Shown here one piece after another: positions 42,307 to 50,317 of a DNA stretch of 60,499 nucleotides. This stretch comes from Avidesulfovibrio sp964369685 (GTDB lineage: Bacteria; Desulfobacterota; Desulfovibrionia; Desulfovibrionales; Desulfovibrionaceae), in assembly GCA_964369685.1 (NCBI GenBank), contig CAYJFB010000014.1, forward strand, positions 1 through 60,499. The letters run 5' to 3'. A program made the position numbers and the translations under genes. The notes under the pieces are model-generated. The model had not been told where the DNA came from. It worked only from the letters and a program-made list of their open reading frames with translations, and did no database searches. Position 1 is the stretch's first letter, and each line of letters starts with the position of its first letter.

Positions 42307-43608
42307 CTACATGTCGCGCTTGTCAACAACACGGCTGGCTTTGCCTTCGGAACGTGTGATGGAATGCGGACTAACCATACGCACTTTGGCAGACACACCA
42401 AGAAATTCTTTAATGCCTTTTTGAATGCGGCTTTCAAGGTTTTGTAAATCTTTAATGGCATCAGAGAACGAAGCGTCAGCCACTTCAACCTGTACTTCCA
42501 AATGATCGAGATTGTTTTTGCGTGTGATTTCCAATTGATAGTGTGGAGAAACACCTTCCATCTCGAGCAACAAACTTTCGATTTGTGAGGGAAACACATT
42601 CACACCGCGGATGATTAACATGTCGTCACTGCGGCCTTTAAAGCGATTTAAACGCACGCCCGTACGCCCACACGCACACGGTTCGGTAATGAGCGAGGTC
42701 AAGTCACGTGTCCGATAGCGAATGAGCGGACTGCCTTCTTTTGTCAACGTCGTGATAACCAATTCACCTTCAGAACCGGCCGGTAAAATTTCGCCTGTTA
42801 TGGGATCGATAATTTCCACAAGGAAGTGGTCTTCGTGAATGTGCATACCGTGTTTGGCTTTGAGGCATTCCATGGCAACGCCGGGACCCATGATTTCTGA
42901 CAGGCCATAGATATTGAGTGCGTCAATACCCAATTTGTCTTCGATCTCGTGACGCATGGCGTCTGTCCAGGGTTCGGCACCCAAAATACCCAAACGCAAC
43001 GGCAAGCTTTTAATGTCAATGCCGTTCTCGCGTCCCGATTCATAAAGGTGCAACGCATAAGACGGCGTACAGCTCATCACTGTAGCACCAAAATCACGAA
43101 TCAACATGGCTTGACGTTTTGTGGCACCGCCGGATACGGGCACTACGGTCATTTTCAAGTGTTCGCCGCCATAATGCAAGCCAAGACCGCCTGTAAACAA
43201 GCCATACCCGTATGCGTTGTGTAAGATGTCTCCGGGTTTGGCTCCCGCCATGGCCAAGCAACGGGCAACAAGATCACCCCAAATATCCAAATCCCGTTGT
43301 GTGTAGCCCACAACCGTAGATTTTCCTGTTGTCCCGGAAGACGCATGAACACGCATGATGTTTTCACGAGGAACCGCAAAAAGACCAAAGGGATATGCAT
43401 TGCGCATGTCTTGTTTTTCGGTAAACGGCAACAGATGCATGTCATCAAGGCTTTTGATGTCTGAAGGTTTGATGCCGCGTTCGTCAAACCGACGACGGTA
43501 TAAAGGAATATTGGCATACGCACGTTCACACAAATCTTGAAGACGACGCAATTGTAACGCTTTCAGTTCTTCTCTTGGCAATGTTTCCATTTTTTCGTCA
43601 AAAATCAT
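42307..43608 (-). CDS. paaK: Phenylacetate-CoA ligase
   Basis: AMP-forming ligase that activates phenylacetate or related aryl acids to CoA thioesters. The phosphate loop SSGTTGKST, the adenine-motif YGLSEIMGPG and the C-terminal hinge GRSDDMLIIRGVNVFPSQIE are intact; the C-terminus carries the mobile lysine in RSEGKASRVVDKR. Length 433 aa. In anaerobes such ligases work with 2-oxoacid ferredoxin oxidoreductases in amino-acid degradation, but no such gene is adjacent. GGAGAG precedes the ATG. Confidence 0.93.
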   Translation of the reverse strand: MIFDEKMETLPREELKALQLRRLQDLCERAYANIPLYRRRFDERGIKPSDIKSLDDMHLLPFTEKQDMRNAYPFGLFAVPRENIMRVHASSGTTGKSTVVGYTQRDLDIWGDLVARCLAMAGAKPGDILHNAYGYGLFTGGLGLHYGGEHLKMTVVPVSGGATKRQAMLIRDFGATVMSCTPSYALHLYESGRENGIDIKSLPLRLGILGAEPWTDAMRHEIEDKLGIDALNIYGLSEIMGPGVAMECLKAKHGMHIHEDHFLVEIIDPITGEILPAGSEGELVITTLTKEGSPLIRYRTRDLTSLITEPCACGRTGVRLNRFKGRSDDMLIIRGVNVFPSQIESLLLEMEGVSPHYQLEITRKNNLDHLEVQVEVADASFSDAIKDLQNLESRIQKGIKEFLGVSAKVRMVSPHSITRSEGKASRVVDKRDM

Positions 43609-43919
43609 GGCAGTTCTCTCCGCAACAGGTTTTGTCGGGTTTTTTGTTTTTTACAAAGTGTGTGTATTTCAAAATAATGTATACAATATCAAAAAAAACA
43701 TTCGATATATTGATAAAACATCGTTTTAAATAAAAGACTCTCGGCTTGCCATGCCCCAAAATCACCCTCAGGTCAAGTCTTAAAAATGTTTTGCCTGCAA
43801 AGCAAAGCATGGAGAAAAAAAACACAAATTTCGTTTTGTAAAACAATAAACATGTATAATACGCATTTGCAAACAATCAAACCTTGCCTTTTACAGAACT
43901 TTGATTTACAAATTCCCCC
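43609..43919. other. Divergent intergenic region between paaK and the rsfS-gpmI fusion
   Basis: About 310 bp holding both promoters by position. An imperfect hairpin (AAGACT at about 43735 with AGTCTT at 43777, enclosing CTTGCC/GGTCAAG) is visible. I see no gene or known RNA. Confidence 0.4.
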
Positions 43920-45902
43920 ATGGAAACATTACAACATACTCTCTCGGCAACGACGCCTTCATCACGATTGCTTCGTGCCGAACCCCAATATTCTACCTTG
44001 TCCTCGATCGAAAAAACAAAACAAATCGTTGCTGTTCTTGAAAAACAACAAGCTACACAAATAAAAGCTTTGAATGTGAGCGGTAAAAGCGCTTGCATGG
44101 ATGTTGTTGTCATTGCTACTGCCAAATCTGCAAGACACGCACGCAGTCTCGCCGATAGCCTGAGCGAACTTGCTTCGACAGAAAATCTTGAATGGCTTCG
44201 CCTCGAAGGCTACCAAAATGCCGAATGGATCCTCGCCGACATGAATGATGTGATTGTACACATTTTTCAGCCTGAAACGCGCGATATGTTCCAACTTGAA
44301 AATCTCTGGAAAGGTGCACCGACCGTGCTTAACACAGACTGCACGAATGAATTGACCCCAACTCTGCTACTGATTTTGGATGGCTACGGCCTCGCCGAAT
44401 CGGGTGCAGGCAACGCTGAATCTATCGCCGTAACGCCGCACCTTGATCGGCTTATGGCCTTGCCCGAATGCACACAATTACACGCGTCGGGACGTGCCGT
44501 GGGTTTGCCTGACGGGTATATGGGAAATTCTGAAGTCGGACACCTCAATATCGGCGCAGGGCGTATCGTTTATCAAGACATGACCCGTATTGACGTGGCT
44601 ATCGAAAACAATGAATTGGCAACCAATTCGACGCTTGTTGACATGTTTGCCAAAGTCAAAGCCGCAGGCGGACGTATCCATTTTGCAGGCCTGCTTTCAG
44701 ACGGCGGTGTACACAGCCATATTCAACATCTCGCGGCACTGCTTCAACTGGCACAGCAAGCCGATGTCCCCGCTCTTGTCCACGCTTTTCTGGATGGACG
44801 CGACACACCGCCAACCTCTGCCGCACACTTCGTACAACAGCTGCAACCACACCTCGCAGCAACCGGCGCCACTCTCGCGACCATCACAGGCCGTTTTTAT
44901 GCCATGGATCGCGATAAACGCTGGGAACGTGTCCATGAAGCATGGAATCTCTTGGTACACGGAATCGGGCAACAGGAAATAAACCCTGTCACTGCACTTG
45001 AAAATGCCTATGCCCAAGGCGAAACCGATGAGTTTATTAAACCGCGGCTGATCCTTGACGCAAACACCGATTGTCAAACAACACAAACCATCAAAGACAA
45101 CGATGGCATCTTCTTTTTCAATTTCCGTGCCGACAGAGCGCGTGAATTGGTCAGTGCCTTTGTTCTTGATGAATTTAGCGGTTTTGAACGCAGTAAACGT
45201 CCCCAACTTTCTGCTGTGGCTTCCATGACCGCTTATGACTCAAGCTTTACTTTTCCCGTTGTCTTTGAAAAAGACAATCTCACAAACACCCTCGGTGCCT
45301 GTGTCGCCAACCTCGGCTTGACCCAACTGCGGATTGCCGAAACAGAAAAATACGCCCATGTCACCTATTTCTTTAACGGCGGACGCGAGGAACCCTTCAT
45401 CGGTGAAGAACGGATGCTCATCAATTCACCGAAAGATGTTGACACCTACGATCAAAAACCGCAAATGAGTGCAGAAGAAGTCACCGACAAACTGTTGGAA
45501 GCCTTTGCAAGCAAAAGATATTCTTTCATTGTTTGTAACCTCGCCAACCCCGATATGGTCGGACACACAGGCAATATTCCCGCAACCGTCGCCGCTCTTG
45601 AAACCGTCGACGCCTGCGTGGGGCGTATTGTCGCTGCTACCACTGCCGCCGGCACACGTCTTCTGCTCACCGCAGACCACGGCAATGCCGAACAAATGAT
45701 CGATCCGGAAACAGGCGAACCGCATACCGCACACACCTGTAATCCTGTACCCCTTTTGTTGCTTGAAAAAGGAGAACCTGTTCTTCTTGAAGCAGGAAAA
45801 CTTGCCGATATTGCTCCGACAATCTTGCATCTGTGGAATCAACCTTTGCCTGATGAAATGAGCGGCCTTCCTCTTACCGTAACACCGAAGGTTCTTCCAT
45901 GA
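43920..45902 (+). CDS. RsfS (ribosomal silencing factor)-GpmI phosphoglycerate mutase fusion
   Basis: One continuous 660-residue frame. Residues about 28-140 are an RsfS/Iojap domain (IEKTKQIVAVLEKQQATQI, then AEWILADMNDVIVHIF and FQLENLW), which normally binds ribosomal protein uL14 and blocks subunit joining. From about residue 147 it is cofactor-independent phosphoglycerate mutase: LLLILDGYGL, catalytic Ser in GNSEVGHLNIGAGR, LSDGGVHSH, HAFLDGRDT, FNFRADRAREL, and metal ligands in TADHGNAEQM and HTAHTCNPVPLLL. Both halves look complete. No clear ribosome-binding site precedes ATG 43920. Base composition is more C-rich than neighbours such as metH. Confidence 0.92.
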   Translation: METLQHTLSATTPSSRLLRAEPQYSTLSSIEKTKQIVAVLEKQQATQIKALNVSGKSACMDVVVIATAKSARHARSLADSLSELASTENLEWLRLEGYQNAEWILADMNDVIVHIFQPETRDMFQLENLWKGAPTVLNTDCTNELTPTLLLILDGYGLAESGAGNAESIAVTPHLDRLMALPECTQLHASGRAVGLPDGYMGNSEVGHLNIGAGRIVYQDMTRIDVAIENNELATNSTLVDMFAKVKAAGGRIHFAGLLSDGGVHSHIQHLAALLQLAQQADVPALVHAFLDGRDTPPTSAAHFVQQLQPHLAATGATLATITGRFYAMDRDKRWERVHEAWNLLVHGIGQQEINPVTALENAYAQGETDEFIKPRLILDANTDCQTTQTIKDNDGIFFFNFRADRARELVSAFVLDEFSGFERSKRPQLSAVASMTAYDSSFTFPVVFEKDNLTNTLGACVANLGLTQLRIAETEKYAHVTYFFNGGREEPFIGEERMLINSPKDVDTYDQKPQMSAEEVTDKLLEAFASKRYSFIVCNLANPDMVGHTGNIPATVAALETVDACVGRIVAATTAAGTRLLLTADHGNAEQMIDPETGEPHTAHTCNPVPLLLLEKGEPVLLEAGKLADIAPTILHLWNQPLPDEMSGLPLTVTPKVLP

Positions 45903-46135
45903 GCAAGCCTTTTGTCGATCCTGTCGCCCCAATGGGTATGGATGTTATTTTTACATATACCTGTCCTCATTGTGACGGCAAAAACTATTTGGTTTCACCA
46001 CTTAAACCGGATTTGATTCGTTGTAACGGTTGTCGGCAACCATTCCCGATCATTCCTGTTGACGAACGCACGATTCATTATTTGTATTTAATGCTTAACA
46101 ACGGCTGTGCCGCCGTCGATCCCGATTTTGTATAA
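45899..46135 (+). CDS. Small zinc-ribbon protein (78 aa)
   Basis: A hypothetical protein whose ATG overlaps the stop of the RsfS-GpmI gene as ATGA, so it is co-translated. One CPHC pair (residue about 22) and one CNGC pair (about 42) form a probable zinc ribbon, followed by PIIPVDERTIHYLYLMLNN. No membrane segment or signal peptide. Function unknown; the tight coupling suggests it works with, or is made in proportion to, the fusion protein (inference). Confidence 0.75.
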   Translation: MSKPFVDPVAPMGMDVIFTYTCPHCDGKNYLVSPLKPDLIRCNGCRQPFPIIPVDERTIHYLYLMLNNGCAAVDPDFV

Positions 46136-46140
46136 GATAT

Positions 46141-46215
46141 TTTTTCAAAGGGAATATTTTCAAAACAGCGGTTATCTTTTATGATACACTTTTTTGGCAT
46201 AATCCCTTTGAAAAA
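46141..46215. repeat. 13-bp inverted repeat with 49-nt spacer upstream of the TolC-family gene
   Basis: TTTTTCAAAGGGA (46141-46153) pairs perfectly with 46203-46215. It lies 5 bp after the upstream stop codon and 86 bp before the tolC-like start. It could be a long-loop terminator or a leader structure. Confidence 0.45.
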
Positions 46216-46300
46216 CAAAAAATTCCGCTCTGACGTTACATCGCCCCGAGAGCGATTTTGTTTAAAAAAATGAACACAAACAATTTTTGTTGAGGCCATC

Positions 46301-47620
46301 ATGTTTCATTCTCTTGTGTATGGGCTTGTGTGCGTATTGTTTTTCGCTTTCCCGACAGAAAGTCAGGCGGTGAGTCAACGCTTTACCTTAAAACAAGCCG
46401 TCGAACACGCGCTTGAAGCCAATCCCAGTATTGAGGCAAAACTTTATGCCATTGAACGCGCCTCCATGGCGGTGAGAGAAGCCCAAAGTGCCTTTTTGCC
46501 CACAGCCACACTGACAGCCAACCTCAGTCAATTGGAAAACTCAGGCGGCGTCGGGAGTACCGAAGACTATTCCAACCAATCAAACAATATCGGTATCCGT
46601 CTTTCCTTGTCGCTTTTTGCCGGTTTTACCCATTTAAACACCGTGCAAAAAAACATGCTTTCAAAAGATATTGAAAAAGCCAACCACAACCAAGCACGCT
46701 TGGAATTGATCGGCAATATTCAATTGCAGTTTTTACAACTGCTTAAAGCCAGAGAAGATATGAAAACGGTGCAAGATTCCAAAACACGGATCGAAACCCA
46801 ATTGCAGGCCGCCAACGCCTTTGTGAAAGTTGGTATGGCACCGTATCTGAACGTGCTGCAAAATGAAGTGGAAATGACACAGGTTAATCAACAAGAGATT
46901 CGTGTCTTGAATTCCATTCGTACCGCCGAAGTGATACTCAATACCTATTTGGGGTATAATGTTGATGAAAAAATTGACTACGTGGGTGATTTGAAAAGTT
47001 TTAACGGCGCGCTCGAATATGACGAAACCGAAGCCTTGAATATGGCACTCAATAACAGGCCTGATCTGATTATTGCACAAAAGAGTGTTGATGTGGCAAT
47101 AGAACAAGCACAAATCACCGCAGGCAGTTATTTACCGCGAGTGAACATGTCTTTTGAAAATTCACGCGCACACAAAGGCTATACCGACGACGCGTATTTG
47201 GGGAGTAACTATACGCGGCGTTATTGGAGCGTCGGACTCAATTTTTCATGGGATATCTTTAATGGAGGGAGCACCACGTTTCGTTTGCTTGGCGAACGCA
47301 AAGCGCTTGCAGGATTGCGTAAAGAATATGAAAACGCCATGAATAACGCCAAAGCCGGTGTGATCGAATCGCTTTTGACAATCAACGCCGCCAGAGAATT
47401 GATTCTTGTTTCACGCAAAGGTGTTGAAGCCGCCACCGAAAGCTATGCCATGTCCAATAAACGCTACAACACACACACAGGCACCATCACAGAACTGCTC
47501 GACGCACAACTGCAACTGACACAAGCCGAAGAAAACTATAACAGTGCCGTCACAGAATACCATAGCGCACGGTCACGTTTTTTCTATAATATCGGCGTTG
47601 AAAATTTTGATTTGCAATAG
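46301..47620 (+). CDS. TolC-family outer membrane efflux channel
   Basis: An outer-membrane/periplasmic tunnel protein used by type I secretion or RND/MFP pumps. A signal peptide (cleavage probably after ESQA near residue 24) is followed by two TolC/OEP repeats of long coiled helices; ARLELIGNIQLQFLQLLKAREDM and AELILNTYLGYN-like segments are typical, as is the C-terminal LLDAQLQLTQAEENYNSAVTEYHSAR. Length 439 aa. GAGG lies five bases before the ATG. No inner-membrane pump or adaptor gene is adjacent, so its partners are unknown. Confidence 0.92.
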   Translation: MFHSLVYGLVCVLFFAFPTESQAVSQRFTLKQAVEHALEANPSIEAKLYAIERASMAVREAQSAFLPTATLTANLSQLENSGGVGSTEDYSNQSNNIGIRLSLSLFAGFTHLNTVQKNMLSKDIEKANHNQARLELIGNIQLQFLQLLKAREDMKTVQDSKTRIETQLQAANAFVKVGMAPYLNVLQNEVEMTQVNQQEIRVLNSIRTAEVILNTYLGYNVDEKIDYVGDLKSFNGALEYDETEALNMALNNRPDLIIAQKSVDVAIEQAQITAGSYLPRVNMSFENSRAHKGYTDDAYLGSNYTRRYWSVGLNFSWDIFNGGSTTFRLLGERKALAGLRKEYENAMNNAKAGVIESLLTINAARELILVSRKGVEAATESYAMSNKRYNTHTGTITELLDAQLQLTQAEENYNSAVTEYHSARSRFFYNIGVENFDLQ

Positions 47621-47639
47621 ATAAAACGAGCGTTTTTTC

Positions 47640-47682
47640 TTTTTTTTGAGGGATAATCACCACGAGGCGAGGGCTCCCAAAA
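47640..47682 (+). repeat. Hairpin-type repeat downstream of the TolC-family gene
   Basis: T-run followed by GAGGGATAATCACCACGAGG and CGAGGGCTCCC. Shares T-run, ATAATC and ACGAGGC-AGG with the copy at 38703-38750 in opposite orientation. Internal pairing is weak (GAGGG with CTCCC). Confidence 0.45.
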
Positions 47683-47872
47683 ACGCTCTTGTTTCCATGG
47701 TGCGATTCAAGCTGTTTTGAGAGTTTTTCACAAACGTTTATGTACACATCTTTTATTGAAGGACGTGCTTGTTTTGATGAGCGCGTCCTTTTTATAACGA
47801 TTCAATCATCAAATTCAATCATTAAATAGATTTTATTTTACAACACGTTCAACGTTTTTGAAGGAAGAAGGC

Positions 47873-50317
47873 ATGAGTGATTTTCGTTTGGCTTTGCGTT
47901 CGAGACGACCGATGCTTATTGACGGTGCTTTGGGTACTATGCTTCAGAGTCGCGGTCTTGGAGCTGGTGAAGCGCCTGAGCATTTTGCCTTGGCACGTCC
48001 TGAGGTTGTACAAGGTATTCACGCTGACTATATCCGTGCAGGGGCAGACGTTATTTTGACCTGTAGTTTTGGCGGTTCACGGTTTAAACTGCCTAAAGAT
48101 ATTCAAGAAACACTCGGTGTTGAAGGGTTTAACCGCCGCATGGCCGAAAATGCCTTGGCTGCTCGTCGCGACAGTGCGGGAGAGAACGGCGGACGTGATA
48201 TTTTTATTTTGGGTGATTTGGGGCCTTGCGGACACTTTGTACAACCGTTGGGTGAGCTTGATCCACAAGAGCTTTATGCTGCGACGCGTGAACAAGTTCG
48301 TGGTCTTGTTGACGGCGGTGTGGATGGTCTATTTATTGAAACACAATTTGACCTGGCCGAAGCACGAATTATGGTTGCCGCGGTGCGTGCGGAAACGGCG
48401 TTGCCGTTGATGGTATCCATGACTTTTGAAAACGGTCTCAGTTTGACGGGAAGCGATCCCGAAACTTTTTTGGCGACCATGCGCAATATGGGTGTGGATG
48501 CGGTGGGGCTCAATTGCGGTGCGGGACCTGAAGAAATGTCGCCATTGGTTGATCGTTTGTTGGCGTGCAGCGATTTGCCTTTGGTGGTTGAACCCAATGC
48601 GGGCTTGCCTGAATTGATTGACGGTGAAACGTGTTTTCGTTTACCGCCGCAACCTTTTGCCGAACAAACCGCCGAGTTTATGCGTCGTGGTGTGCAGTTA
48701 CTTGGGGGATGTTGCGGCACAACGCCCGAACATATTGCGGCATTGCGCCGTGCGGTTGACAATATCCAACCTGCCGATATGGGTAATAAGCCTTTGGGTA
48801 TTACGTTGACCTCGCGCAGCCGTTTGGTACGCATCACGCAAGGCGAGCCGTTGTGTGTGATTGGTGAACGGATCAATCCCACGGGAAAAAAAGAATTGCA
48901 AGAAACGTTGCGTATGGGATCGTGTACGGCGGCGTTGCGCTTGGCAAAAGAGCAGTTGGCTTTGGGTGTGCCTGTTTTGGATGTGAATGTGGGTGCGCCG
49001 TTGGTTGATGAGGCTGTTATGTTGCCCAAGCTTGTCCGGTCGCTTGTTGAGCGTTTTCAGGAGCCTTTGGCGCTGGATTCGTCAAATACGACGGCCATTG
49101 CCGCGGCGTTACCGTGGTATCCGGGTTCGGCATTGATCAATTCCATAAGCGGTGAAGGCGGACGCGACGGTCAACCTGCGCCTTTTGAGGTGTTGGGGCC
49201 TTTGTGTAAGCAATGGGGTTCACCGTTTATTTTATTACCGCTTCAGGGCAAACGATTGCCGCTTTTGGCTTCTGAACGCATTGCGATCATTGAAAGCTTG
49301 TTACTCAAGGCTGAACAGATGGGCATTGCGCGGCATTTGATTATGGTTGATGCATTGGCGCTTTCTGTGGGTTCCAATGCCGAGGCAGGGCGTGAATGTT
49401 TGGCTACGTTGCGCTGGTGTGCGGCGCAAGGTTTACCAACGGTTTTGGGTTTATCGAACATTTCTTTTGGGTTGCCTGCGCGTGACTTGTTGAATACAAC
49501 ATTTTTGAGTATGGCGATGGGGGCAGGGCTGACGGCGTGCATTGCCAATCCTTCAAGCCAACGGTTGACTGAAGCGCGCATGGCCGGCGATGTCCTTTTG
49601 GGTCAAGATCCGGGTACAGAACGTTTTGTGGGATCTTTTGCTTCTTGGAGCCCTGCAACACCTTCGGAACGACAAATACAACATACACAATCGCTGAAAG
49701 CGACAACCGTTGCCGAAGCAGTATTGTGCGGCGATCGGGATGCCGTGGAAGAGCTTGTGGATAAAGAGCTGGCAGAAGGCATAGAGCCTTTTGCTTTGGT
49801 CAATCAACGCATGATTCCTGCAATTACGAACGTTGGTGAACGTTATGAACGCAGTGAAATTTTCTTGCCGCAGTTGTTGCGTTCTGCGGAGACGATGCGT
49901 GCGGCTTTTGAACGGGTTAAGCCGTTGCTTGAGGCGGCGGGGCAGAGCGAATCACGCCCTGTGATTGTTTTGGCGACCGTTGAAGGCGATATTCACGACA
50001 TCGGTAAAAATATTGTGGCGTTGATGCTTGGCAATGCGGGGTACGAGCTTATTGATCTTGGTAAAGACGTGCGTGCAGAAACCATTGTGGACGCGGCAAC
50101 AGAACATAAGGCGGCGTTGATTGGTCTATCGGCATTGATGACGACAACCATGGTGCGTATGGAAGATACGGTGACGTTGCTGGCTGAACGAGGTCTTTCA
50201 ATTCCTGTCATGGTTGGCGGCGCGGTGTTGACCGATGGTTTTGCCAAAAGCATCGGTGCTCACTATAGCGCGGATGCGGTCGGTGCCGTCAAGCTGGCAA
50301 ACACGCTTTTGGCTTAG
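47873..50317 (+). CDS. metH: Cobalamin-dependent methionine synthase MetH, without reactivation domain
   Basis: Transfers a methyl group from methyltetrahydrofolate to homocysteine using B12. Domains in order: homocysteine-binding barrel with zinc-ligand cysteines (LNCGAG, GGCCGTTPEHI), pterin-binding barrel (NPTGKKELQETLR, LDSSNT), helical cap, and B12-binding domain with the cobalt-coordinating VEGDIHDIGKNIV (near residue 704). It stops right after this domain at 814 aa; the C-terminal AdoMet-binding reactivation domain of E. coli-type MetH is missing. ATG 47873 has GGAAG upstream; an in-frame start at 47858 is possible. Its stop overlaps the hypF stop by 4 bp. Confidence 0.94.
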   Translation: MSDFRLALRSRRPMLIDGALGTMLQSRGLGAGEAPEHFALARPEVVQGIHADYIRAGADVILTCSFGGSRFKLPKDIQETLGVEGFNRRMAENALAARRDSAGENGGRDIFILGDLGPCGHFVQPLGELDPQELYAATREQVRGLVDGGVDGLFIETQFDLAEARIMVAAVRAETALPLMVSMTFENGLSLTGSDPETFLATMRNMGVDAVGLNCGAGPEEMSPLVDRLLACSDLPLVVEPNAGLPELIDGETCFRLPPQPFAEQTAEFMRRGVQLLGGCCGTTPEHIAALRRAVDNIQPADMGNKPLGITLTSRSRLVRITQGEPLCVIGERINPTGKKELQETLRMGSCTAALRLAKEQLALGVPVLDVNVGAPLVDEAVMLPKLVRSLVERFQEPLALDSSNTTAIAAALPWYPGSALINSISGEGGRDGQPAPFEVLGPLCKQWGSPFILLPLQGKRLPLLASERIAIIESLLLKAEQMGIARHLIMVDALALSVGSNAEAGRECLATLRWCAAQGLPTVLGLSNISFGLPARDLLNTTFLSMAMGAGLTACIANPSSQRLTEARMAGDVLLGQDPGTERFVGSFASWSPATPSERQIQHTQSLKATTVAEAVLCGDRDAVEELVDKELAEGIEPFALVNQRMIPAITNVGERYERSEIFLPQLLRSAETMRAAFERVKPLLEAAGQSESRPVIVLATVEGDIHDIGKNIVALMLGNAGYELIDLGKDVRAETIVDAATEHKAALIGLSALMTTTMVRMEDTVTLLAERGLSIPVMVGGAVLTDGFAKSIGAHYSADAVGAVKLANTLLA

